Positions 1-7,657 of a DNA stretch of 64,000 bases are shown in pieces. Each line of letters opens with the position of its first letter. The first letter of the stretch is position 1. The position numbers were made by a program, and so were the translations under genes. Under the pieces are notes generated by a model. The model made no database searches, was not told the origin of the DNA, and was given only the letters and a program-made list of their open reading frames with translations. The DNA is from Nevskia sp. GTDB taxonomy: Bacteria > Pseudomonadota > Gammaproteobacteria > Nevskiales > Nevskiaceae. Where the stretch lies: assembly GCA_031291075.1 (NCBI GenBank), contig JARLJS010000210.1, positions 1 through 64,000 on the forward strand, given 5' to 3'.

Positions 1-75
1 CCCGGCCCTGCGGGCCACCCTCTCCCGCAAGCGGGAGAGGGGAAAGAATGTGTGCACGTAAAGAGAAAATGCTCT
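1..75. repeat. Palindromic repeat, copy A (partial)
   Basis: A hairpin of the form CTCTCCCGC-AA-GCGGGAGAG is followed by a tail containing GTGTGCACGTAAAGAG and ending AAAATGCTCTA. The tail is the reverse complement of the left half of the longer palindrome at 19261-19356. The far-left part does not match, so the copy is truncated or diverged. It lies 34 bases past the stop codon of the M20 gene and could also act as its terminator. Confidence 0.8.
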
Positions 76-108
76 ATCCGATGGCGGGACATCGCCCGCC
101 GCGCCCGG

Positions 109-1458
109 CTATTCCGAAGACCCGCCCAGATAATCGACGGTCTCCTGCGCCAGGGTGCGCACGGCGAGCTTGAGGGCGCTTTCGTCGATCCGGAAGCGGG
201 GCGAGTGATTGGCGGCGTATTCGTCCATCGACGCGCCCGGCTTGCGCACGCCGATGAAGACATACAGCCCCGGGACCTTCTCCGCGAAATAGGCGAAATC
301 CTCGGCGCCCATCTGCGGCGCCACTTCCGTCAGACCGGCGCCGGCGACGCGGCGCAGGGTGGGCAGCATGCGGGCGGTGAGCCGGGGATCGTTGACCGTG
401 ACGGGATAAGCCGTTTCGGCGCCGATGTCGACGTCCGCGGTGGCGCCGGCGCTGTCGGCGATATCCCGCGCGGTGCGGATGATGCGCGCATGCAGGTCCT
501 TGCGCATGGACTCGTCGAGCGCGCGGATCGTTCCTTTCATCGTCACCGAGTCGGGAATGATGTTCTGGCGGGTGCCGCCTTCGATGCGGCCGACGGTGAT
601 GACGGTGGGCGCCTTGGTCAGGTCCATCTGGCGGCTGGTGATGGTCTGCAGGCCCAGCACGATCTGCGATGCCACCACGATGGGATCGATGCCGCGCCAG
701 GGCATCGCACCGTGCCCGCCCTTTCCGTGCACCACGATGCTGAAGTCATCGGCGCTGGCCCAGATCGGCCCGGCGCGATAGCCCAGCTGGCCGGTCTCGA
801 ATTGCGTCAGCACGTGCAGGCCGAAGATGACATCCGGCTTGGGATCCGAGCTGAGCACGCCCTCTTTGACCATGAGCTGCGCACCGCCTTCCTCCCCACG
901 CGGCGCGCCCTCCTCGGCCGGCTGGAAGATCAGCTTCACGGTGCCGGGCAGCTGCGGCTTGAGCTGCGCGAGGATGCGCGCCACACCGAGCAGGATGCCC
1001 ATGTGCGCGTCGTGCCCGCAGGCGTGCATGACGCCGACCTCCTGTCCATCGTAGGTCGAGCGCACCGTGGATTTGAACGGCAGGTCGACCTCCTCGGTGA
1101 CCGGCAGGGCATCCATGTCGGAGCGCAGGGCCACCACCGGCCCGGGCCTGCCGCCGCGCAGCACGGCTACCACCCCGGTCCTGGCGACACCGGGCTGCAC
1201 CTCGTACCCCAGCGACTGCAGGTGGCTGACCAGGTACTTTGCCGTCTCGAACTCGCGGTTCGAGAGCTCCGGGTGCTGATGCAGCCAGCGCCGGTTCGCG
1301 ATGACCTCCGGCTCGACCGTATCCGCAAGGCGATCCACCTCCGCCCGCAGCGCGGCGATGTCCACGGGTGCCGGCGACGCGGCCGGTGCGGCGAACGCGG
1401 CGTTCACGACCGCGGCCAGCGCCGCTACCAGGATTGCCGCCGGGATCTTCGCTGTCAC
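109..1458 (-). CDS. M20-family metallo-amidohydrolase, exported
   Basis: This 449-residue protein is a zinc-dependent amidohydrolase of peptidase family M20 (aminoacylase/hippurate hydrolase type), which hydrolyses N-acyl amino acids or related amides. An N-terminal hydrophobic stretch at residues 5-24 ending in AFA-AP looks like a signal peptide, so it probably works in the periplasm. The family motifs are present: RSDMDALP near 112-119, MHACGHDAH at 144-152 with the metal-binding Cys and His, and QPAEEG near 179-184, then GAEDFAYF near the C-terminus. The start is a GTG with a weak Shine-Dalgarno (GGAG about 11 bases upstream). The gene is monocistronic and lies between two copies of the same palindromic repeat. 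Family assignment is firm; the substrate is unknown. Confidence 0.92.
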   Translation of the reverse strand: MTAKIPAAILVAALAAVVNAAFAAPAASPAPVDIAALRAEVDRLADTVEPEVIANRRWLHQHPELSNREFETAKYLVSHLQSLGYEVQPGVARTGVVAVLRGGRPGPVVALRSDMDALPVTEEVDLPFKSTVRSTYDGQEVGVMHACGHDAHMGILLGVARILAQLKPQLPGTVKLIFQPAEEGAPRGEEGGAQLMVKEGVLSSDPKPDVIFGLHVLTQFETGQLGYRAGPIWASADDFSIVVHGKGGHGAMPWRGIDPIVVASQIVLGLQTITSRQMDLTKAPTVITVGRIEGGTRQNIIPDSVTMKGTIRALDESMRKDLHARIIRTARDIADSAGATADVDIGAETAYPVTVNDPRLTARMLPTLRRVAGAGLTEVAPQMGAEDFAYFAEKVPGLYVFIGVRKPGASMDEYAANHSPRFRIDESALKLAVRTLAQETVDYLGGSSE

Positions 1459-1487
1459 TTGCTTTGCGCTCCGTGGCTATACGTGAA

Positions 1488-1562
1488 CACTTTCTTTTCC
1501 CTCTCCCGCTTGTTGTGGGAGAGGGCAACACCATTCCTGCATCCGATCCAAAGATACCCAAT
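1488..1562. repeat. Palindromic repeat, copy B (diverged)
   Basis: The core CCCTCTCCCGC-TTGTT-GTGGGAGAGGG is flanked on the left by ACACTTTCTTTT and on the right by GCATCCGATCCAAAGATACCC. Both flanks match the arms of the intact copy at 19261-19356 with several substitutions. It sits 30 bases upstream of the M20 start codon, between that gene and the end of the beta-propeller gene. Confidence 0.7.
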
Positions 1563-1583
1563 AGGTCGGGGACAGGTGGGAAT

Positions 1584-2630
1584 TCAGAGTGACATTGGTC
1601 GAGCAGCGCCATAGGCATAGACCCTGATCCCCATCTGCGGGCTGCAGACGGCGATCTCGCGGGCGGATACCGCCACGCCCTTGGGCCCGCCTTCCTGTTC
1701 ATTGGCGCTATTGATCGGCTCGAACACGCTCGGCGGAACGAACGGGATCGTTGCCGCGCAGGCCTGGGACCAGTCCGCTTGCGGCGTAGTCCCGGTGGCG
1801 GCATAGACGTTGACGTAAGGGCTGCCGGAGTTGGTGACCGCGAGGTGGTTGGTCTCCGGGCAGAACGCCACCGAGTGCGGGTACCGCAGGGTGGAATCCC
1901 GGATGACGGCGATTGGCATGGGATCGTAGATGGGAGCGGCGCAGGCGGCCACGCCGTGGACCTGCCGGAAGATGCTGAGCGTGTCGGTGGAGTGGTTGGC
2001 GGTGGCCAGCATCCCGCAGGCCGAAAAGGCGATGCCGTCGGGGCCGCGCAGGTAGGGGCTGGTGAAGATCACCTGGGGCTGTACGGCAAAGTGGGAAGCC
2101 GCACCCGGGTTCAGGCGATAGAAGTTGATGGTGTCGCTGGAGTAGTTGCAGACGGCCAGGAAGTCCGGGTACGACGGAACGAACGCGATGCCGTCCGCAT
2201 GGGCCATGGCGGCGAAGGGCCCGTGAAGGCGCGCGACGGGCTCGTCGGCGTATCCGCCATCGGCGTGTTGCGCCCAGATGGATATGACGCCGCGCCGCTC
2301 GACGGCGGCGAGAAGCTCGCGGTTTCCGATCGTGCCGAACGCCACGCCGTGGGGGAATTCCAGGCCGTGGCGGCCTCCGGCCAGGCGGCGAAAGGGCGCC
2401 TTTTCGAAGCGCCCGTCCCGTCCGCGGCGGAACAGCAATATGGCGTTGGCACCGGCCGCGGCCACGGCGATGAGATTCCCGGACTTCGCGAAAGCCACGC
2501 CTTCGTACTGGTCGGCAGGATCCGCGGGCCCCAGGCATTGCACGTACTCGTCGTCCAGGTGGATATCGAATCCGCCGGGTTGCCCTGGTGCCGGTTGCCG
2601 CGGACATGCGGCCGCAGTGGCGGAACTCAT
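1584..2630 (-). CDS. YncE/NHL-like beta-propeller protein
   Basis: This 348-residue protein has repeated blades of the form (P)HGVAF.....LAV.N (for example around LEFPHGVAFG, HADGIAFVPS, GPDGIAFSAC, YPHSVAFCPE), which is typical of six- or seven-bladed propellers of the YncE/lactonase/NHL type. No signal peptide is visible. The start chosen is the ATG at 2630, with GGGGAG upstream at acceptable spacing; the frame stays open much further upstream but only over the rhomboid-like gene. The last residues (ARPMSL) run into sequence adjoining repeat copy B, so the native C-terminus may have been replaced. Biochemical role unknown. Confidence 0.75.
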   Translation of the reverse strand: MSSATAAACPRQPAPGQPGGFDIHLDDEYVQCLGPADPADQYEGVAFAKSGNLIAVAAAGANAILLFRRGRDGRFEKAPFRRLAGGRHGLEFPHGVAFGTIGNRELLAAVERRGVISIWAQHADGGYADEPVARLHGPFAAMAHADGIAFVPSYPDFLAVCNYSSDTINFYRLNPGAASHFAVQPQVIFTSPYLRGPDGIAFSACGMLATANHSTDTLSIFRQVHGVAACAAPIYDPMPIAVIRDSTLRYPHSVAFCPETNHLAVTNSGSPYVNVYAATGTTPQADWSQACAATIPFVPPSVFEPINSANEQEGGPKGVAVSAREIAVCSPQMGIRVYAYGAARPMSL

Positions 2631-2773
2631 GCCTGATCTACTCTCCCCGGTACGCCGCGCCGGCGCAAATTCACTATACACCCGGCGGCGCACGCGGTTC
2701 CTGGGCGGGCCGGTTTGCGTGACGCGGTTCGCAACAGGCGGCCGGTTTTCACGAGGAGAACCATCAGCTCTTG

Positions 2774-3562
2774 CTAGGGCTCCCGCACGTGCTCGTGGCT
2801 GAACAGATGCTCGCTGCAATACGCCCGCGGCGGGTCGCACTTGGTGCAGTAGCGGAAATCCATGGTGGGATGCGTCTTGTCGGTGATGCCGCAGACGGTG
2901 CAGGTGTGGATCGGCTTGTCGCGCTTGGAGATGGCGCCGGCCTGCCGCTTCATCTGGCGGTGGCCGTAGCGCGCCTTGTAGTAGAGATCCTGGCCGAAGA
3001 AGACCAGGAAGTTGGTGATGGCCGCCAGGATCAGCAGGCGGGTCGCCCAGTCGCCGGTGAGAAAGTCGTAGGCGTAGAACAGCCAGGTGATCAGGGCCAG
3101 CCACTTGATGCGCACCGGCAGGATGAAGAACAGCAGGATCTGGTAGTCCGGGAACAGGTAGGCGAAGGCCAGGAAGATGGAGCCGGTGATGTAGGCGTTG
3201 CTGGCGCCGTGGTAGGGGAAGACGAAGGCGGCGGCGATCGTCATGAGGTAGCCGATCAGCACGAACACGTTGTAGCGGAAGGTGCCCCAGTGAGCCTCCA
3301 GCGAGCCGCCCATGAAGTAGAGCAGGTAGAGGGCGAAGATGGCGAAGAAGGGATTGCCGAACGGCGGGGTGAAGACGAAGGTCAGCAGCCGCCACCATTG
3401 GCCGGTCATGACGTCCGCCGGGAAGAGCTGAATGGCGCCCAGGAAGCCGGGCATGCCTAGGCCGAGCAGCAGGGCTATGCCCTGGCCTCCCACCAGGTAG
3501 AGCGTGAGGTTGTGGATGGCGAAACGGCTGAGCTTGCGTTCGGTCTGCTTGGAGAGCTTCAT
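2774..3562 (-). CDS. Rhomboid-like membrane protein with C-terminal zinc ribbon
   Basis: This 262-residue protein has about six hydrophobic segments arranged as in rhomboid proteases, including the WWRLLTFVFTP region of the L1 loop and a helix with AFAYLFPDYQILLFFILPVRIKW, which resembles rhomboid TM4-TM5. The canonical GxSG catalytic motif is not clear: the nearest candidates are GASNAY and ITGSIF. I also see no convincing catalytic His in the last membrane segment, so it may be a pseudoprotease. The C-terminal 50 residues carry paired cysteines (CTVCG, YCTKCDPP, YCSEH), a likely cytosolic zinc ribbon. A TATAAA-like -10 lies about 30 bases upstream of the start. Its stop is in CTAG. Confidence 0.75.
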   Translation of the reverse strand: MKLSKQTERKLSRFAIHNLTLYLVGGQGIALLLGLGMPGFLGAIQLFPADVMTGQWWRLLTFVFTPPFGNPFFAIFALYLLYFMGGSLEAHWGTFRYNVFVLIGYLMTIAAAFVFPYHGASNAYITGSIFLAFAYLFPDYQILLFFILPVRIKWLALITWLFYAYDFLTGDWATRLLILAAITNFLVFFGQDLYYKARYGHRQMKRQAGAISKRDKPIHTCTVCGITDKTHPTMDFRYCTKCDPPRAYCSEHLFSHEHVREP

Positions 3563-3883
3563 GTCCGGGAGATATCGGGGAATACGCCTAGTTTATAGGG
3601 GCGAGGGCCCGGGCATCGGCTTCCCCGAGGCTCCACGGACTGCCGCCGTGGGCGTGACGCAGTTCGCATACCGCTGTAGACCGGACGCGGGCGCGGGGCG
3701 CATGATGGGGCCGTATTGCCGGTGGAGGGAGACCTTGATCGCGGGGGCGATTGACGACGAGGCGGTGCCGGCCGGAACTTGGGCCGGGGCGTCAAAGAGG
3801 CGGCGGACACCAGCTCTTTCCGTGGATGCGCCGGCCGCGGCGCGAACCACCTCCGCGCCGAACATGTCGCTGACAGTAACGTC
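3563..3883. other. Divergent intergenic region
   Basis: These 321 bases separate the rhomboid-like gene (minus) from the GGDEF-EAL gene (plus) and probably hold both promoters. A TATAAA on the minus strand near 3592-3597, inside CTATAAACTAG, is a plausible -10 for the rhomboid-like gene. No gene or recognised RNA motif is seen. Confidence 0.4.
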
Positions 3884-5962
3884 ATGACCCACCTGCCGCC
3901 CTCCCCGCTCGACGCCATCCTCAACCCCCGGATCAAGGAGATCGTCGACGCGATCCCGGTGGCGCTGTTCGTGAAGGACAGCCACAGTCGGTTCGTGCTG
4001 ATGAACCGGGCCTGCGAGGAGCAGTTCGGGCTGTCCTTTGCCGACCTCCGCGGCAGCGACGGCAGCGGTTTCTTCCCCGCCGAGCAGGTGGAGGCTTTCC
4101 TGGCCAAGGACCGGGAAGTGTTCGCCGGCAGGCGGCCGGTGGACTACCAGGAGACGATCCGGAACGCCGCGCTGAAGCAGAATCGTGTCGGCCACACCAT
4201 CAAGCACCCGGTGTACGACGCGGACGGCAGCCCGCTGTACCTGGTGGGCGTGACGGTGGACGTGACCGAGCGGGTGGGCGCCGAAGCGGAGCCGCGCATC
4301 AGCGACGACAAGCTGCGCCGCCTGTTCGAGGTGTCGCCGATGGGGATCGCGCTCACCGACATGGCCGGGCGCTACCTGGACTTCAACCAGGCCTTCGAGC
4401 GCATCTGCGGCTACAGCCGCGAGGAGCTGAACCGGCTCGACTACTGGGCACTCACGCCGAAGGAATACGCGGAGCAGGAGGAGGAGCAGCTTGCCTCGCT
4501 GTCCGCCCGCGGCAGCTATGGCCCCTACGAGAAGGAATACATCCGCAAGGACGGCGGCCGGGTGCCGCTGCGTCTCAACGGGGTGCTGATCCATGACAGC
4601 GAAGGACGGCCGTATATCTGGTCGATCGTCGAGGACATCACCGAGCGGAAGAAGAAGGACGAGTTGATCTGGCTGCAGGCGAACTTCGACATGGTCACCA
4701 ACCTGCCCAACCGGCGCCTGTTCCGCGACCGGCTGGAGCAGGAGATCAAGAAGGCGCAGCGGCATGGCCTGCAGGTGGCGCTGCTGTACATCGACCTGGA
4801 CCACTTCAAGGACATCAACGACACCTTCGGCCACGACAAGGGCGACCTGCTGCTGGCGGAGGCGGCGCGGCGCATCAGTTCATGCGTGCGGACGTCCGAC
4901 ACGGTGGCGCGCCCGGGCGGCGACGAGTTCGTGGTGATCCTGCCGCAGTTCGGCGGCCTGGCCACGGTGGAGCGCCTGGCGCGGGGCATCCTGGAGGCGC
5001 TGCACGCGCCGTTCGACCTCAATGGCGATCACGGCTATGTCTCCGCGAGCATCGGCATCACCATCTACCCCGACGATGCGCGCAACCTGGAAGGGCTGCT
5101 GATCCACGTGGACCAGGCGATGTACCTGGCCAAGAGCCAGGGGCGCGACCGCTTCGCCTATTTCACGGAATCCATGCAGCGCGAAGCGGAGCAGAAGCGC
5201 GCGCTCACCAACGACCTGCGCCAGGCGCTGGCGCGCAACGAGCTGGAGCTGTACTACCAGCCGATCATCGACTCCGCCAGTGGCCGTATCGTCAAGGCGG
5301 AGGCGCTGCTGCGCTGGAAGCACCCGCAGCGGGGCATGGTGAGCCCGGCGGAATTCATCCCGCTGGCGGAGGGATCGTGGCTGATCTTCGACATTGGCCG
5401 CTGGGCGCTGGAGCAGGCGATCGCGGTGGCGGAGCGGTTCCGCCGCCAGGGGCGCGCCATCGAAATCAGCGTGAACATGTCGGCGCTGCAGTTGTCCGAT
5501 CCCTCCCACAACGGCTGGCTGGAGGAGCTGCGCGGCCTGCCGCCGAACAGCCTGGCGATCGAGATCACCGAGAGCACGCTGCTGCGGGACTCGATCACGG
5601 TGAAGCAGCGGCTGCTGGAGCTGCGCAACCTGGGCATCCAGGTGTCGATCGACGATTTCGGCATGGGTTTCTCGGCCTTGTCCTCGCTCAAGAAGTTCCA
5701 CATCGATTATTTGAAGATCGACCGTGCCTTCACCAGCGGCCTGCTGGAGGACGAAAGCGACCGCGCGCTCACCGAGGCGATCATCGTGATGGCGCACAAG
5801 CTGGGCATCAAGACCATCGCCGAGGGCGTTGAGACCGAGGCGCAGCGCGAGGTGCTGCTGCGGCTGGGGTCGGACTACCTGCAGGGCTTCCTGTTCTCTC
5901 CCGGGCTGCCGGTGGCGGAATTCGAACGGATGCTGCGCGATGATGGCGGCACAAACGGCTGA
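3884..5962 (+). CDS. PAS-PAS-GGDEF-EAL cyclic-di-GMP turnover protein
   Basis: This 692-residue cytoplasmic protein has two PAS domains (about residues 15-130 and 145-265, the second followed by DITERKKKDE), a diguanylate cyclase domain with an intact GGDEF at 345-349, and a phosphodiesterase domain with an intact EAL at 473-475. The EAL domain also has EITES, DDFGMGFSAL, the lysine-containing DYLKIDRAF and TIAEGVET, so it looks catalytically competent. An inhibitory-site RxxD upstream of GGDEF is not obvious. The frame is open upstream to 3779, but the ATG at 3884 is preferred because the PAS homology starts just after it; no strong ribosome-binding site is visible. The two activities may be switched by a ligand on the PAS domains. 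Confidence 0.93.
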   Translation: MTHLPPSPLDAILNPRIKEIVDAIPVALFVKDSHSRFVLMNRACEEQFGLSFADLRGSDGSGFFPAEQVEAFLAKDREVFAGRRPVDYQETIRNAALKQNRVGHTIKHPVYDADGSPLYLVGVTVDVTERVGAEAEPRISDDKLRRLFEVSPMGIALTDMAGRYLDFNQAFERICGYSREELNRLDYWALTPKEYAEQEEEQLASLSARGSYGPYEKEYIRKDGGRVPLRLNGVLIHDSEGRPYIWSIVEDITERKKKDELIWLQANFDMVTNLPNRRLFRDRLEQEIKKAQRHGLQVALLYIDLDHFKDINDTFGHDKGDLLLAEAARRISSCVRTSDTVARPGGDEFVVILPQFGGLATVERLARGILEALHAPFDLNGDHGYVSASIGITIYPDDARNLEGLLIHVDQAMYLAKSQGRDRFAYFTESMQREAEQKRALTNDLRQALARNELELYYQPIIDSASGRIVKAEALLRWKHPQRGMVSPAEFIPLAEGSWLIFDIGRWALEQAIAVAERFRRQGRAIEISVNMSALQLSDPSHNGWLEELRGLPPNSLAIEITESTLLRDSITVKQRLLELRNLGIQVSIDDFGMGFSALSSLKKFHIDYLKIDRAFTSGLLEDESDRALTEAIIVMAHKLGIKTIAEGVETEAQREVLLRLGSDYLQGFLFSPGLPVAEFERMLRDDGGTNG

Positions 5963-5970
5963 GCGATACG

Positions 5971-6387
5971 CTAAGCCTTGTTTTGCCGCGTCTCGATCTG
6001 CGCCCGCATGGTCTCGAAGTCGAAGTTGTTCCAGGCCTCGACGATCCTGCCGTTGCGCACGCGCATGAAGGCCATGCCGGTGAAGTCGACGTGCCTCCCG
6101 CTCGGCGGAACGCCGAGTCCGTCGCCGAGATGGGTGCCCTTGACCCGGCAGCGCGCGGCGATCATGTCGCCCTCGGTGACGGCGTCCGCGACTTCGACGT
6201 GGATGTCCGGAAAGGCGCGGCAGAAGCTGCGGTGAAACGGTTTGAAGCTGGCCGGCCCGCGCACGGGGCCGCCAGTGGGATTGGTGAGGCCGTGGGCGAT
6301 CGCATCCGGCGCGAACAGCCGGTCGATGGCATCGGCATTGCCCTTGTTCCAGACCTCGTCGAACCAATGGTGCGCGAACGTCTTCAT
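5971..6387 (-). CDS. SnoaL-like polyketide-cyclase-fold protein
   Basis: This 138-residue protein of the NTF2/SnoaL fold has the typical opening (HHWFDEVWNKGNADAIDRLF), the central PDIHVEVADAVTEGDMIAARC and the closing GRIVEAWNNFDF. Such proteins bind or cyclise small hydrophobic molecules or act as ester cyclases; the substrate cannot be inferred. The start at 6387 is favoured over the upstream in-frame ATG because GGGGAAG sits directly before it and the family begins there. It converges on the GGDEF-EAL gene with an 8-base gap and no terminator between them. Confidence 0.8.
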   Translation of the reverse strand: MKTFAHHWFDEVWNKGNADAIDRLFAPDAIAHGLTNPTGGPVRGPASFKPFHRSFCRAFPDIHVEVADAVTEGDMIAARCRVKGTHLGDGLGVPPSGRHVDFTGMAFMRVRNGRIVEAWNNFDFETMRAQIETRQNKA

Positions 6388-6507
6388 CTTCCCCTTTCCC
6401 CTGAGCACGCTGCGTTGGCGTGCCTTGTAACTATACCTGCGCCGGCCAGACTTCGTGACCTCATTCACAAAAAGCGGCGCCGCATGCGCAATTCGCGGCA
6501 CAAATTC

Positions 6508-7065
6508 CTAGGCGCCATCCACCGGGACCAGCACCTCGAGCCTGAGCGCCGGACGCCGGGTCGGCAGGCGCCCGGGCGGGCAAACGGGGTCCTGCAGTTC
6601 CTGCACGTTGCGGGTGGCGAACGCCGGCAGGATCTGGCGCTTGACCTGCACCGCCAGCTCGCAATCCGGGACGTCCAGCAAGCCGGGGAACTGGTCGGTG
6701 TCCACCGCTTTCCAGTGCGCCACGACGGGGCTCGAAGGCGGCGCGGCGGCCGCTTGGCCGGCGGGCTGCAAAGTGGCCATCCTGAGCTGCACGCCGGCGA
6801 ACAGGCGCGGCTGGGCGCAACTGGCCTCGTCGGCGTGCAGGCCGCTGCGGCGTGCACCGAGGACGAGCACCAGCGCCTTGATCTTGTCGCGCAGGGTTTC
6901 GCAGGAGTAGTGCGTGGTGATGCCGCTGTAGCTGAACAGGATTTCTCTGGATACCCACACGGCGGGCTGGGTGTCCGCAGGCGGAACCGCGGGATCGGCG
7001 ATGGAGGAGCCGGCGGTCAGGACAGCCGCCAGCGACAGCGCGGCCCGGACGACATGCTTGATCAT
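6508..7065 (-). CDS. Secreted protein of unknown function
   Basis: This 185-residue protein has a clear signal peptide (MIKHVVRAALSLAAVLTAGSSIA, cleavage near residue 23). The mature part has four or five cysteines (SYSCETL, EASCAQ, PDCELAV, DPVCPP) that may pair in the periplasm. The start at 7065 is fixed by AGGAG nine bases upstream and by the signal peptide; the frame continues upstream without signal. I do not recognise a family. It is followed by the SnoaL-like gene in the same direction after a 120-base gap. Confidence 0.7.
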   Translation of the reverse strand: MIKHVVRAALSLAAVLTAGSSIADPAVPPADTQPAVWVSREILFSYSGITTHYSCETLRDKIKALVLVLGARRSGLHADEASCAQPRLFAGVQLRMATLQPAGQAAAAPPSSPVVAHWKAVDTDQFPGLLDVPDCELAVQVKRQILPAFATRNVQELQDPVCPPGRLPTRRPALRLEVLVPVDGA

Positions 7066-7657
7066 GGGGATGTGCTCCTGGCTCCTGCCGGATGCCGTTC
7101 CACGTATCAGGAACCATGCCGGGTTGGCGTTTTCTCCTGGTGCGTTACTGGTACGTTTATCTGGATTGTTCCGGTGGCTCGGTGTCACGTAAAATCTCCA
7201 TTGCCGGGAATCCGTCCGGGGTCGTCGCAGAGTTGGCGAATCCTGTGTCATGTCTCGGCCAGTGCTTGGTTTTGCTTGCGGGTGGGACGCCGGGATGGTT
7301 TTGTGGGTCCACATCGCGACAAGGATGTAACAATCTGTAAATGCGGCCTGTTTGGCCGTGTCAATGCCTTGTGTCAACGTTAGCCTGGAGCAGAAGCGGT
7401 ATCTAAGAGGTTGTTTTGCCACCAAGGAGGGTGGGTTGGCGATCGTGTTTCCGATACGTTCGTCGGCGCTGGTCTTCAGGCAACAGGGAAGTTGCAACTT
7501 TTGTAACTTTGATGACCAGCACCATTCCGGTATGTGAACGAATCCGCCGTGAGCGGTCTTACGTATCGGCAGGTGAACTCAGAGGAGCCCCTTTTCAAGC
7601 CGATGGGGGTACCTGCAGGTTCAAATAACCAAAAACGATTCGTAAAGGAATCAGATC
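7066..7657. other. 592-base divergent intergenic region
   Basis: This lower-GC region lies between two divergent genes for exported proteins. Two things stand out: a perfect 12-base palindrome AAGTTGCAACTT at 7489-7500, and a possible stem in the leader of the plus-strand lipoprotein gene, where ATCGGC near 7564 can pair with GCCGAT near 7600, followed by the palindrome ACCTGCAGGT near 7611-7620. I compared it with the GEMM cyclic-di-GMP riboswitch core and saw no match. Confidence 0.4.

Noticed and set aside
52-1614. Long plus-strand open frame (520 codons) over the M20 gene
   Set aside because: It is antisense to an M20 protein with complete motifs, is Arg/His-rich in the way of GC-rich shadow frames, and begins in the repeat.
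7066-7657. Cyclic-di-GMP (GEMM) riboswitch upstream of the secreted or serine-linker genes
   Set aside because: Only short partial resemblances such as GTGGGACGC are present; the core pairing and the tetraloop receptor are absent.
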